Below, piece after piece: positions 45,201 to 53,649 of a stretch of DNA of 64,000 nt; positions within the stretch are counted from its first letter, which is position 1; each line of letters opens with the position of its first letter. The stretch lies in the NCBI RefSeq assembly GCF_000733925.1, contig NZ_JPOO01000001.1, positions 1,798,001 to 1,862,000 on the forward strand. The letters run 5' to 3'. The notes under the pieces are model-generated. The model saw only the letters and a program-made list of their open reading frames with translations. It ran no database searches and was not told where the DNA came from. Both the position numbers and the translations under genes were made by a program. The DNA comes from Arenibacter algicola. Lineage in GTDB: Bacteria > Bacteroidota > Bacteroidia > Flavobacteriales > Flavobacteriaceae.

Positions 45201-45248
45201 TATGGTTCCAAAACGAAGGCTGTAATATGTATGGCAGTTTAGGTACAT
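42240..45248 (-). CDS. DNA polymerase III alpha subunit, short second copy (DnaE2-like)
   Basis: I set the start at the ATG at 45248 (MYLNCHTYYSLRFG). A GTG at 45290 would add 14 residues unlike the family. The 1002-residue product has an N-terminal PHP domain, then polymerase fingers and palm with the catalytic acidic motif PPDFDIDFSWRD and FKFDILSQRGLAKIEETL. The PHP metal site is altered: NCHTYYS replaces the HxH pattern and ALTDI the usual TDH. The length is well below replicative alpha subunits of this phylum and fits the error-prone or translesion class. No ImuB/DinB or LexA gene is adjacent. Confidence 0.85.
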   Translation of the reverse strand: MYLNCHTYYSLRFGTISEVELLELAKKNHVDHLALTDINNTSAGLNFVRKAQEKGIKPILGIDFRNGVEPCFIGLAKNNHGYHELNNFLSEHLHHDKKFKSRAPIFSHAFVIYPFEKVLLNKQDTFLEHEFIGISIRDLRRLPFSKIMDFKDKLVVQQAVTFRNKRDFNAHRLLRAIDNNILLSKLSQSEEADPEEKMLPMEDLLTAFSEYQYILENTERLMQSCQIYFDFSENRKPQNLVTYLGDRKKDEALLEELCQKGLPERYKHTEIGHVILERLQKELDLIKKMGFVSYFLINWDIVSHARKQGFFYVGRGSGANSIVAYLLHITDVDPIELDLYFERFINLYRVNPPDFDIDFSWRDREAMTQYIFERFPNVSLLGTYVTFQEKGVVRELGKVFGLPKEEIDVLCDKKYNVSELDKVALLVLKYGQLLKGMPNYLSIHAGGILITEKPIHYFSATHLPPKGYPTTQFDMVIAEDVGLFKFDILSQRGLAKIEETLEIISYNQPEKISSIDIHDVAQFKNDPIINNLVKSAQCMGCFYVESPAMRMLLKKLEVDNYLGLVAASSIIRPGVAKSGMMREYILRHRDPQRAKERAHPVMLSIMPETYGVMVYQEDVIKVAHYFADLTLGEADVLRRGMSGKFRSREEFQKVKDKFVDNCRKKGYDDKLIFEIWDQVASFAGYAFAKGHSASYAVESYQTLFLKAYYPLEYMVAVLNNGGGFYSAEFYIHEVRMLGAKIHSPCINKSFMATCIYGKEMYLGFMYLRDLESKVVDQIINERTTNGSFLSLTNFLDRVFISIEQLSILIRIDAFAFTGVNKHELLWQAHLSLSKNTKLDHPKLFNANHQHFEIPKLYSTNLEMAFTQLELMGFTLCSPFDILAEPPNNTHGKRDLESYLGKNIDIYGYLVTVKNTRTHQGTRMNFATLVDQHGEVFDTVLFPPVAAKYFFRGRGIYRFYGKVVSEFGFLSIEVIKMQKQDYIPDPRYADMKTSVLRNNSNNT

Positions 45249-45590
45249 TTCTTGGCTTGGAATAAAAGGCACAGTACTGGCCAATTGCACAAGTGCTTAA
45301 CTACGGCATCGATATAAACGCCCTACTATAAACCTGTTATAATATTTAGTCGGCATGCCTTATTGATTATATGGCAATGGGGCATTGTCAATAAATTTGA
45401 GTTTATGAAACCCTTTAATTCCTATTGTTAAAGATAAGATTAATTAACCCATCCTGCTGTCTGATGAGTGAATTTTAACTGCCCTTTCGACCTGAACAAA
45501 TAGATATAATAAAGTTGAAGAATATAAGGGGAATACTTTTGGTTATTAATGGTAAAATAATAGGGTAAATTCCAATAGTCGTATTTTACG
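45249..45590. other. 342-bp intergenic region
   Basis: AT-rich leader of the polymerase gene and end region of lptD. I see no gene, hairpin with T-run or RNA. Confidence 0.4.
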
Positions 45591-48296
45591 CTAGTTCCGT
45601 TTACTCCTGTTTTCCCACTTAAGATCCTGTAATATGGAGCTCTTTATTCCTATAAAGAAATACCAGCGTTTGTAGGTGCCAAAGGGTGTCCAGTTAAAGT
45701 TCATCCTAAAACTTTTAAGGTCCCTCTCAAACCGAAGTTGGGTTAGGGTGAATCCTTTGTTTTTGAAATCGTAACCGGAAGAACCTCCAATTTTCCATCT
45801 CGGGGAAAGTTGAATGTTTCCTGAAAACATTAAGGAGTGGCTGCCAATAGTGTTTTGTCTATTGGAATTGCTATAGTTTACGGCATATGCCAATCTTAGA
45901 TCCCAGGGTAATTTTGTGCCATAAACTGGATTTTCCACGTCTTCGGAGTCCTTGTCCCTTTCGTCTTTCGGCCTATTTTCGTTAAAGTCATTGGCCCTTC
46001 CAAAAAGGTCGTCATCCCTACCTCCACTAGCTGCTACATAGTCATATTCATCCTTGTCATCTTCCTTCTTTTCGTCTTTCTTTTTTCCAAAAGTTTCACT
46101 GCTCAGGGAGTAACTAAGGTTGGCTCTTGCGGTTGTAAGCCTAAATAGGCTACCGCCATTATCCACATTGAAGGTGTTTATGCGGGTCCCATTATTATCA
46201 ATGGCATAGGGGTCAAAACTGGCACCAAAGTTAATGGCCATTTTATTGTTGAGGATATTGGTTCCACCGCTAAGGTTCAAAGGACTTAGCTTCAAGGAAT
46301 CTGCTTCAAAATTATATCCGGTAGAGAGATTGAGATTGCTTAAAAGCGATATTTTTTTCGGTTTAGTGGCCGTGGAATCTTTGTCGCGCACCTTTGCCTC
46401 AAATTGGTTGCCCAGGGAAAAACTCATGGAACTGGACTTGTTTAGGCCCGGAGCGCCGTTCAATGTACCTTCGAACCTGCTATATAGTTCCAATTCATCA
46501 TCGGCGCCGATATAACTGTCATAATATTGATCGAAAGATGGAGTATAGCCATAGCTCACAGATGGTCTCATAACGTGCCTGATGGCCTGTATTTTTTTAT
46601 CCTCCCCAAAGTTTACCAGACCATATAATGTGGTGCCAATACTGGCACTAAAATTATATGTACCAAAGCGGTCAAATCCATTAATGGTATCTGTAACCAC
46701 TTCCCTTTTGGTATCCGGGTCATAGCCTCTCTCATAAGTTTCAATGGCCCAAACGTCTTCATAGGAACCACCTACACTTACACTAAAGTGTTTGGCTACT
46801 TTGAAATTGGTACTGAGGGGAATGGAGTTTCTGGCTCCAAAACGAGTATTTTCAAACATTCTACTGGTCAAGAAATCATCTTCCGTAGTAGAAATACTAT
46901 TTCTTGCATTTAGGTTATATTGAAAGTTTACATTTTGAATGATCCCTTTTTTTATACCCTCGCGTGGAGCAAAAGGAAATATACGTTCCATACTGGCTTG
47001 TAAAGTGGGCAAGGTTACATCCACTACCCCGGTATTGGTATTTTGGTTATGCGTGGCCGTTAAACTTAGGTTTACGGACGGATATTCCGGAAACGTCTTT
47101 GAATAGGATATGGAGGATGATAAATTGTTTACCTGGGTATTTGGCAGGTTTTGTTGCAACAGGGAATTCCTGTAATAAGAACTACTCCCAAGGTTTACCG
47201 AGGCTTGAAACCTGGAATTAGGATTACTTTTGGCATCTTGCGCATGCGACACTTGGATATTGTATATGGTAGATCTACTGTAGTCACTAAATCCTTTTTG
47301 ACTGGTGACCAAGTTTTCATATCTAAAATTTACATTCCCTCTATACTTATATCTTTTACTGTACACGGACTGGGTTCTAAATCCATAACTACCATTGGTA
47401 TAGAGATCGCCCGTAAGGGTAAGATCCACATAATCGTTTATGGGAACATAATATCCACCGTTCTGTAAAAAATATCCCCTGTCAGGGTCGCTCCCAAAAG
47501 TTGGCATCATTACTCCTGCCGTTCTGCCAACGGTCAAGGGAAAATACGCAAAAGGTAGTGCCACAGGGGTGGGTACATCGGCTATATATAGGTTGCTAAA
47601 CCCGGCAATTACCTTCTTTTGGGGTACAAATTTGGCCTTTTTTACACGGATATAATAATCTGGATTTACGGTGTCCTTGGATGTTGTTAACTTGCCCTCA
47701 CTAAGGAAATAAACGGAATCGTTTTCTTTTTTGGTAATCTGGGCATAGACCTTCATTGCATCACTGCCCAATTGACCCAAACCGGCCTGTTGTTCCGTTC
47801 TGGAATTCCAAATAATCGCCTTTTGGGTGTCAAAGTTAAACCGTATGGAGTCTGGAATTACTTCATTTGTGCCCTGTTTAAAAAATGGTAATTGCGTATA
47901 ATTCCCTAAAGAATCCTTTAAACGGCCTGCATAGACTTCATTTTTTACGTAGTCCATTATAATGATTCCAGCCTTTAATTCCGTGTCCTGGTAATAGAGT
48001 TCGGCTTCGTTATAAAGATATATTTTTTGATCCTTTTGACTCATTTTTACATAATCCTTGGCCTTGTATTTTATTTTGTCCAGGAGAAGCGGTTTTTTAC
48101 CGTTCAAAGAGTCTACTTTTGTAGTATCAGTTACAAGGGTATCCTGTAATTTGGGATCTGGTAAAAGGGGAGCTTTAATGGTATCTCTAAAGGCAACAAT
48201 GGGCAGGGGCTTAATTTGATCTTCTTGGGCAGATGCAGTAAACGCACCATATAATAGGAGCAATACGAAAAGTACATGATGTTTATTTGATTGCAA
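45591..48296 (-). CDS. lptD: LPS-assembly protein LptD, Bacteroidota type
   Basis: The 901-residue outer-membrane protein starts at a TTG (48296), with signal peptide HVLFVLLLLYGAFTASAQ. A short Pro/Thr-rich linker precedes an OstA/LptA-like periplasmic part (about residues 70-240, with YYQDTELKAGIIIMDY and YYIRVKKAKFVPQKKVIAG). A long C-terminal beta-barrel with many aromatic strands follows (such as VDLTLTGDLYTNGSYGFRTQS), ending in the last strand about LRFERDLKSFRMNFNWTPFG. It inserts lipopolysaccharide into the outer leaflet. It is divergent from an amidase gene across 129 bases, an arrangement common in flavobacteria. The Cys residues of the proteobacterial protein are absent. Confidence 0.85.
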   Translation of the reverse strand: MQSNKHHVLFVLLLLYGAFTASAQEDQIKPLPIVAFRDTIKAPLLPDPKLQDTLVTDTTKVDSLNGKKPLLLDKIKYKAKDYVKMSQKDQKIYLYNEAELYYQDTELKAGIIIMDYVKNEVYAGRLKDSLGNYTQLPFFKQGTNEVIPDSIRFNFDTQKAIIWNSRTEQQAGLGQLGSDAMKVYAQITKKENDSVYFLSEGKLTTSKDTVNPDYYIRVKKAKFVPQKKVIAGFSNLYIADVPTPVALPFAYFPLTVGRTAGVMMPTFGSDPDRGYFLQNGGYYVPINDYVDLTLTGDLYTNGSYGFRTQSVYSKRYKYRGNVNFRYENLVTSQKGFSDYSRSTIYNIQVSHAQDAKSNPNSRFQASVNLGSSSYYRNSLLQQNLPNTQVNNLSSSISYSKTFPEYPSVNLSLTATHNQNTNTGVVDVTLPTLQASMERIFPFAPREGIKKGIIQNVNFQYNLNARNSISTTEDDFLTSRMFENTRFGARNSIPLSTNFKVAKHFSVSVGGSYEDVWAIETYERGYDPDTKREVVTDTINGFDRFGTYNFSASIGTTLYGLVNFGEDKKIQAIRHVMRPSVSYGYTPSFDQYYDSYIGADDELELYSRFEGTLNGAPGLNKSSSMSFSLGNQFEAKVRDKDSTATKPKKISLLSNLNLSTGYNFEADSLKLSPLNLSGGTNILNNKMAINFGASFDPYAIDNNGTRINTFNVDNGGSLFRLTTARANLSYSLSSETFGKKKDEKKEDDKDEYDYVAASGGRDDDLFGRANDFNENRPKDERDKDSEDVENPVYGTKLPWDLRLAYAVNYSNSNRQNTIGSHSLMFSGNIQLSPRWKIGGSSGYDFKNKGFTLTQLRFERDLKSFRMNFNWTPFGTYKRWYFFIGIKSSILQDLKWENRSKRN

Positions 48297-48358
48297 AGCT
48301 ATATATCCTATTTTTGTAACGGTTTAGCTACATTTTGGGTTCAAACTTACATATATTT

Positions 48359-48392
48359 TTTGTTCCGCTTGTAGGGTATTGCGATAAATTTA
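48359..48392 (+). promoter_or_regulatory. Possible housekeeping promoter of the amidase gene
   Basis: TTTG (48359-48362) and TAAATTTA (48385-48392), 22 bases apart, approximate the Bacteroidota pattern, 33 bases before the ATG. Confidence 0.3.
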
Positions 48393-48425
48393 ACCTAATT
48401 AAAAGATCAAATTATCTCTAGTTAT

Positions 48426-49736
48426 ATGAATATGAAACGGTTTTATATTATTCCATTTATAATTTTAACATATTTCCTGACTTCTTTCAGCAAAGATATG
48501 GAGACCGATGACAATGACGGAAAATTTGTCGTTGTTTTGGATGCGGGGCATGGAGGGCATGATCCTGGCAATTTGGGGAACGGATATTTGGAAAAAAATA
48601 TAGCCTTAAAGATAGTTCTGAAAGTAGGGGAGATTTTGGAAAGGAATCCGAATATCAAGGTCATATATACGCGTAAGGACGATACCTTTGTGGATTTGTA
48701 CCGTAGGGGTGAAATTGCCAACAAGGCCAATGCGGATTTGTTTGTTTCTGTCCATTGTGATTCGCATAGTTCCGATGCGCACGGTGCGGGAACCTTTGTA
48801 TTGGGATTGCACGCCAATAAACAAAACTTTGAAATAGCAAAGAAGGAAAACTCGGTAATATATCTGGAGGATAATTATGAAAGTAGATATGCGGCCTATG
48901 ATATTAATTCTCCGGAATCCATTATTGGTCTTACCATTATGCAAGAAGAGTTTCTGGATCAAAGCATCAATCTTGCAAAACTGATGCAGGATAATTTTGC
49001 AAACAAGTTGAAAAGAACCGATAGAAAAGTGAAGCAAGCAGGCTTTATTGTGCTTCACCAGACCTTTATGCCCAGCGTATTGGTAGAAACCGGCTTTTTA
49101 ACGAATAGGGATGAAGGCGCCTATTTAAATTCTTCAAAAGGACATAACGAAATGGGCAAGGCTATAGCCGATGCCATTTTAGCCTACCAGGGCGAGATGA
49201 TATCTGGGACAGATCAGATTGCTATGAACAATACCCCTGTTTCCCAGGAACCAAAGAAGGAGGAGGTTAAGAAAGCGGCAGAAAAAGCAGTGTCCAATAC
49301 AGGAGAAAAGAAATCTGAACAACTCGTCCTAGAGCAAAAACCGGTCAAGAATATACCCAAAACAGTACTAGTGGTAAAGAATGAAACGGATAATACCACC
49401 AAAGAAATAGTAAAAGAGCCTATTAAGAAGGAAGAGCCGAAGGTAGTTGAAAAGGCGCCTAAGAAATCTGAAAACATTATTTTTAAGGTACAAATTTTTG
49501 CCAGCTCAAAAAATATTCCATTGCACTCGGAGAACTTTAAAGGCTTAAATACCTTGTCCAAAGAGCCTTACAATAATTTGTACCGCTATATGTACGGCAA
49601 TACTGATTCCCATTTCCAGGCCACACTTTTAAAGAGCAACGCCGATGCAAAAGGGTATACTACTTCTTATATAGTAGCCTATAAAGATGGGGTTCGTATT
49701 TCTGAAACGGAAGCGCTTAAATACGTTTCCGAATAA
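48426..49736 (+). CDS. N-acetylmuramoyl-L-alanine amidase with SPOR-like tail
   Basis: The 436-residue exported protein has an amidase_3 domain (about residues 30-250). Zinc ligands are in DAGHGGHDPG (His), LEKNIALK (Glu) and VSVHCDSHS (His), and the catalytic Glu is in VETGFLTNRDEG. A Lys/Glu/Pro-rich linker (residues 265-345) precedes a C-terminal SPOR-like domain (IFKVQIFASSKNIPL and KGYTTSYIVAYKDGVRI). SPOR domains bind denuded septal glycan, so it probably cleaves peptide side chains during cell separation. It is upstream of the MCE gene, with a 56-base gap. Confidence 0.88.
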   Translation: MNMKRFYIIPFIILTYFLTSFSKDMETDDNDGKFVVVLDAGHGGHDPGNLGNGYLEKNIALKIVLKVGEILERNPNIKVIYTRKDDTFVDLYRRGEIANKANADLFVSVHCDSHSSDAHGAGTFVLGLHANKQNFEIAKKENSVIYLEDNYESRYAAYDINSPESIIGLTIMQEEFLDQSINLAKLMQDNFANKLKRTDRKVKQAGFIVLHQTFMPSVLVETGFLTNRDEGAYLNSSKGHNEMGKAIADAILAYQGEMISGTDQIAMNNTPVSQEPKKEEVKKAAEKAVSNTGEKKSEQLVLEQKPVKNIPKTVLVVKNETDNTTKEIVKEPIKKEEPKVVEKAPKKSENIIFKVQIFASSKNIPLHSENFKGLNTLSKEPYNNLYRYMYGNTDSHFQATLLKSNADAKGYTTSYIVAYKDGVRISETEALKYVSE

Positions 49737-49792
49737 TAGTCACTCTTCTAAAAATTATTTCTAATTTTGTTAGGAACTGAAAATAAAAGCTT

Positions 49793-50749
49793 TTGAAAAT
49801 ATCTAGGGAAATAAAAACGGGTATTATAGTCTTGGGGGGTATCCTTTTGTTCATACTTGGTTTTAGTTATTTAAAATCTACACCTCTTTTCGATAATAGC
49901 AAGACTTTCTATGCGGTATATCACCATGTGGGAGGATTACAATCCGGGACGCAGGTTACTATCAATGGTTTCACCGTTGGGAAGGTAAATGATATTAAAT
50001 TCAATGATGCCTCTGGGAATCTTTTGGTAACCTTTACAGTAGACAACGGCTTCTCTTTTTCCAAAAATAGTAATGCGGAATTATATGATACTGGAATTAT
50101 AGGAGGAAAGGGAATACAGATAAAGCCTGTTTTTGATGATGCCGTTATGGCCAAATCAGGAGACACCTTACCTTCGAGTACCAGACCGGGGCTTACGGAA
50201 TTGGTACAACAACGCTTGACTCCACTGCAAATGAAAGTGGAAGGCGCGGTAACCAATGCGGATTCCCTACTGATGAATGTTAATGATATTTTGGATATAA
50301 AAACTAAAAAGGACTTAAGGGAAAGTATTGCAGGATTGAACCAATTGGTGAAAAGTTTTCAGGGCAGCGCTAATTCCCTAAACCAAATTCTAACGGATAA
50401 CAAGGATGACCTTGACAAATCCATTAGTAATTTGGGTGTCATTACAGATAATTTTAACAAGCTTTCAGACACGTTGGCCAATGCCGGTTTGGGTGAGACC
50501 ATAAAAAAATTACAGTTCACTATGGGCAACATTAACGATATGATGGCCAAAATTGAAGGAGGTGAAGGTTCTTTGGGAAAATTGGTTAACGACAAAGCAC
50601 TTTATAACAATCTAGCAGACGCCTCAAGGGAACTGGATTTACTTTTACAGGATTTTCGCCTAAATCCAAAACGGTATGTAAATGTTTCCGTATTTGGTAA
50701 AAAGCAAATAGATTATGCCATTCCTGAAGAAGACCCGGCCGAAAAATAG
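49793..50749 (+). CDS. MCE/MlaD family lipid-transport protein
   Basis: The 318-residue protein starts at a TTG (49793), as no ATG precedes MKISREIKTGI. One N-terminal membrane helix (IIVLGGILLFILGFSYL) is followed by an MCE domain (about residues 38-115: FYAVYHHVGGLQSGTQVTINGFTVGKVNDIKF, YDTGIIGGKGIQIKP). A helical region suited to oligomerisation follows (SLNQILTDNKDDLDKSISNLG and related heptads, about residues 145-300). MCE rings carry phospholipids across the periplasm. It lies 11 bases upstream of the iron-sulfur gene; this order is frequent in flavobacteria. Confidence 0.87.
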   Translation: MKISREIKTGIIVLGGILLFILGFSYLKSTPLFDNSKTFYAVYHHVGGLQSGTQVTINGFTVGKVNDIKFNDASGNLLVTFTVDNGFSFSKNSNAELYDTGIIGGKGIQIKPVFDDAVMAKSGDTLPSSTRPGLTELVQQRLTPLQMKVEGAVTNADSLLMNVNDILDIKTKKDLRESIAGLNQLVKSFQGSANSLNQILTDNKDDLDKSISNLGVITDNFNKLSDTLANAGLGETIKKLQFTMGNINDMMAKIEGGEGSLGKLVNDKALYNNLADASRELDLLLQDFRLNPKRYVNVSVFGKKQIDYAIPEEDPAEK

Positions 50750-50760
50750 AGAATCACAAT

Positions 50761-52086
50761 ATGGATTATATTCCTAATATTATTTTTGCAATTGTACTTT
50801 TTGCGGGAATTGGATTTTTTGCAAAAAATATTAAAAAGCTCTCCCGAAATATAAAATTGGGCAAAGCGGTAGACACCAGTGATAATAAATCCCAACGGTG
50901 GAACAACATGTTCAGGATTGCACTGGGACAGACCAAAATGGTAGTACGTCCTATTCCAGGGATTCTTCATATCATTGTCTATCTAGGTTTTATCATTATT
51001 AATCTGGAGGTGCTGGAGATTATTATAGATGGTCTTTTTGGTACCCATAGGATATTTGCCTTTTTAGGTGGATTTTACAGTTTTCTAATAGGATCGTTTG
51101 AAATTCTTGCCTTGTTGGTAATTATAGCAGTGGTTGTTTTTTGGATTCGCAGAAACCTTATTAAGTTGAAGAGATTCCTGAATCCCGAGATGAGCGGGTG
51201 GCCAAAAAAAGATGGAAATTTAATTCTGTATATAGAATTGGTCCTGATGGTACTTTTTCTGACCATGAATGCCTCTGATTATCAATTGCAGCAAATGGAC
51301 GTGGCACATTATACCAAGGCAGGGGCTTTTCCTGTGAGCCAGTTTATTGCCCCCTTATTTCAAGAAATGTCTGTATCCTCCATCATTTTGATAGAAAGAT
51401 CGGCATGGTGGTTACATATTGTTGGTATTCTAATGTTCCTGAATTATTTATATTATTCCAAGCACTTACATATTTTGTTGGCATTTCCAAATACCTATTT
51501 TGGAAGGCTTAAACCTAAGGGCCAGTTCGATAATTTAGAGGCGGTGACCAAGGAAGTGAGGTTAATGATGGATCCAAGTGCTGATCCCTTCGCTGCCCCT
51601 GATGAGAATGCACCTGTGCCAGAAAAATTTGGAGCTTCAGATGTCATGGATCTTAAATGGGTACAACTGCTTAACGCCTACACCTGTACTGAATGTGGGC
51701 GATGTACCAGTGAATGTCCGGCCAACCAAACGGGTAAGAAATTATCCCCACGGAAGATTATGATGGACACAAGGGATAGGTTGGAAGAAGTTGGCAAGAA
51801 TATTGATGCCAATAAGGGAGAGTTCGTTGCAGATGGTAAACAGTTATTGGGAGACTATATAACACATGAGGAGCTTTGGGCATGTACCTCGTGTAATGCT
51901 TGTGTAGAGGCCTGCCCTGTTAGTATTGATCCTTTGTCCATAATAATGGATATGCGCCAATATTTGGTCATGGAACAATCCGCTGCGCCATCGGATTTAA
52001 ATAATATGATGGGAAATATTGAAAATAATGGGGCTCCTTGGCCATTCAATCAAATGGATAGGCTTAACTGGTCCAAGGAATCATAA
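50761..52086 (+). CDS. Membrane (4Fe-4S) ferredoxin-type protein, HdrD/GlpC-like
   Basis: The 441-residue protein has about five membrane helices in the first 260 residues (starting at IIFAIVLFAGIGFFA) and a cytosolic tail with two 4Fe-4S clusters. The cluster motifs are CTECGRCTSECPANQTGK (about residue 304) and CTSCNACVEACPVSIDPL (about residue 378). The fold combines a heme/quinone-binding-like membrane part with ferredoxin clusters, as in NarI/HdrE-HdrD fusions. It likely transfers electrons to or from menaquinone. Its partner is the CCG-domain protein 17 bases downstream. The electron donor is unknown. Confidence 0.83.
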   Translation: MDYIPNIIFAIVLFAGIGFFAKNIKKLSRNIKLGKAVDTSDNKSQRWNNMFRIALGQTKMVVRPIPGILHIIVYLGFIIINLEVLEIIIDGLFGTHRIFAFLGGFYSFLIGSFEILALLVIIAVVVFWIRRNLIKLKRFLNPEMSGWPKKDGNLILYIELVLMVLFLTMNASDYQLQQMDVAHYTKAGAFPVSQFIAPLFQEMSVSSIILIERSAWWLHIVGILMFLNYLYYSKHLHILLAFPNTYFGRLKPKGQFDNLEAVTKEVRLMMDPSADPFAAPDENAPVPEKFGASDVMDLKWVQLLNAYTCTECGRCTSECPANQTGKKLSPRKIMMDTRDRLEEVGKNIDANKGEFVADGKQLLGDYITHEELWACTSCNACVEACPVSIDPLSIIMDMRQYLVMEQSAAPSDLNNMMGNIENNGAPWPFNQMDRLNWSKES

Positions 52087-52102
52087 AGAAATTACCGTTA
52101 TC

Positions 52103-52894
52103 ATGGAAAATGAATTGAAAGTACCCACAATGGCAGAACTTTTTGCAGCAGGCCAGCAACCGGAAGTATTGTTTTGGGTGGGCTGCGCTGGAAGTTTTGA
52201 TGATCGGGCAAAAAAAATAACGAAGGCTTTTGTAAAGATTTTGAACAAGGCAAATGTTAGCTTTGCCGTATTGGGTACCGAAGAGAGCTGTACGGGAGAT
52301 CCCGCAAAAAGAGCGGGAAATGAATTTTTGTTTCAAATGCAGGCAGTGACCAACATAGAGGTATTAAACGCCTATGAGGTAAAGAAAGTGGTTACGGCTT
52401 GTCCTCATTGTTTTAATACCCTTAAAAATGAATATCCTGGCCTTGGCGGTAATTATGAGGTGGTTCATCATACCCAATTTCTAAAACAATTGTTGGATGA
52501 AGGCTGTATCAGTATGGAAGGTGGTCAGTTTAAAGGTAAAAGAATTACTTTTCACGACCCATGTTATTTGGGTAGGGCCAACAATGTGTATGAAGCACCA
52601 CGCGATTTGATACGCAAGTTGGATGCCGAACTGGTGGAAATGAAGAATTGTAAAAAACGTGGATTGTGTTGTGGTGCTGGAGGGGCCCAAATGTTCAAAG
52701 AACCGGAAAAAGGTAATAAGGATGTTAACATTGAACGTACAGAACAGGCCTTGGAAACCAAACCCGAAATAATAGCCGCCGGTTGTCCATTTTGCAACAC
52801 CATGTTGACCGATGGGGTAAAAAATAAGGAAAAAGAGTCCTCCGTGGCGGTAATGGATATTGCCGAGTTGATCGCCAGTGCAGAGGATTTGTAA
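52103..52894 (+). CDS. CCG-domain (HdrB-like) iron-sulfur protein
   Basis: I start at the ATG at 52103 (MENELKVPTMAEL), because an in-frame ATG at 52019 lies within the preceding gene and adds 28 unlikely residues. The 263-residue cytosolic protein has two CCG domains. Cys residues are in FWVGCAGSF and TACPHCFNTL (first domain), and in DPCYLGRANN, KKRGLCCGAGG and AGCPFCNTML (second domain). In HdrB/GlpC/LutA-type proteins these sets bind a special iron-sulfur cluster or participate in disulfide chemistry. With the upstream membrane protein it makes a two-subunit oxidoreductase module. The natural substrate is unknown. Confidence 0.86.
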   Translation: MENELKVPTMAELFAAGQQPEVLFWVGCAGSFDDRAKKITKAFVKILNKANVSFAVLGTEESCTGDPAKRAGNEFLFQMQAVTNIEVLNAYEVKKVVTACPHCFNTLKNEYPGLGGNYEVVHHTQFLKQLLDEGCISMEGGQFKGKRITFHDPCYLGRANNVYEAPRDLIRKLDAELVEMKNCKKRGLCCGAGGAQMFKEPEKGNKDVNIERTEQALETKPEIIAAGCPFCNTMLTDGVKNKEKESSVAVMDIAELIASAEDL

Positions 52895-53074
52895 ATATGG
52901 CGAAAAAATAAACATGATATCCTAGGGCTACTTTGAATAGCTATGGAGGAAATCAACATAATAGCAAATAACCATACTTTAGATTAGACAGACCAAGATC
53001 AAGACCAGGTAGAATAGAACCGAACGATATATTAAATAGAAAAATCGTTTGGGTGAACATTAAAAATTTAATAA

Positions 53075-53557
53075 ATGCTCGTAGAATTTAACACATTACC
53101 GGATGAATCTAGAGTTTGGATCTTTCAAGCTAGCAGAAGTTTTTCTGAAGAGGAATTACAGCAGTTGAGGAAAGAATTGGATGCCTTTATAGCGGATTGG
53201 ACTGCTCATGGTAGCGATTTGCGCGCCGGCTATGAAATTAGGTATAATAGATTTATCATCCTAGCCTTGGATCAGACCCTTAACGCTGCCAGTGGATGCT
53301 CTATAGATGCTTCTGTACGCTTTATTCAGCAGATGGAGCAAAAATACAAGGAGGAATTGTTGGACAAAATGAATGTTTCTTATAAACAGGGCGATTTTGT
53401 AGCTTACAAATCCTTGGTCGACTTCAAGAAAATGGCCAAGCAAAAAGCTGTTTCCAAAAACACCATTGTCTTTAATAATTTGGTTACCAATAAGCACGAA
53501 TATCAGAATCATTGGGAGGTGCCGGCAGAAGAGAGTTGGCATGGTCGTTTTATGTAA
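53075..53557 (+). CDS. Conserved Bacteroidota protein, often mislabelled ABC transporter ATPase
   Basis: The 160-residue cytosolic protein begins WIFQASRSFSEEELQQLRKELDAFI, continues with the segment YNRFIILALDQTLNAASGCSIDASVRFI, and ends with the tail YQNHWEVPAEESWHGRFM. I see no Walker A, Walker B or ABC signature, so the database label ABC transporter ATPase that similar proteins carry is not supported. The conserved Cys (SGCSID) near residue 76 and the regular alpha/beta pattern suggest a small globular fold. It lies between the CCG protein and the GH3 gene. Function unknown. Confidence 0.7.
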   Translation: MLVEFNTLPDESRVWIFQASRSFSEEELQQLRKELDAFIADWTAHGSDLRAGYEIRYNRFIILALDQTLNAASGCSIDASVRFIQQMEQKYKEELLDKMNVSYKQGDFVAYKSLVDFKKMAKQKAVSKNTIVFNNLVTNKHEYQNHWEVPAEESWHGRFM

Positions 53558-53649
53558 GCTTAATCGGATTAAAAGACAGCTAAACTATAGGTTTGTGTTC
53601 TTTTTCGGATAAGTACAATAATTCAAATAATTCTTAGTTACCATCAAAG

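Noticed and set aside
48311..48335. TTTTTGTAACGG followed by ACATT between lptD and the amidase gene
   Set aside because: The box has GG instead of CC/CT and the spacing to ACATT is about 7, not 13 bases.
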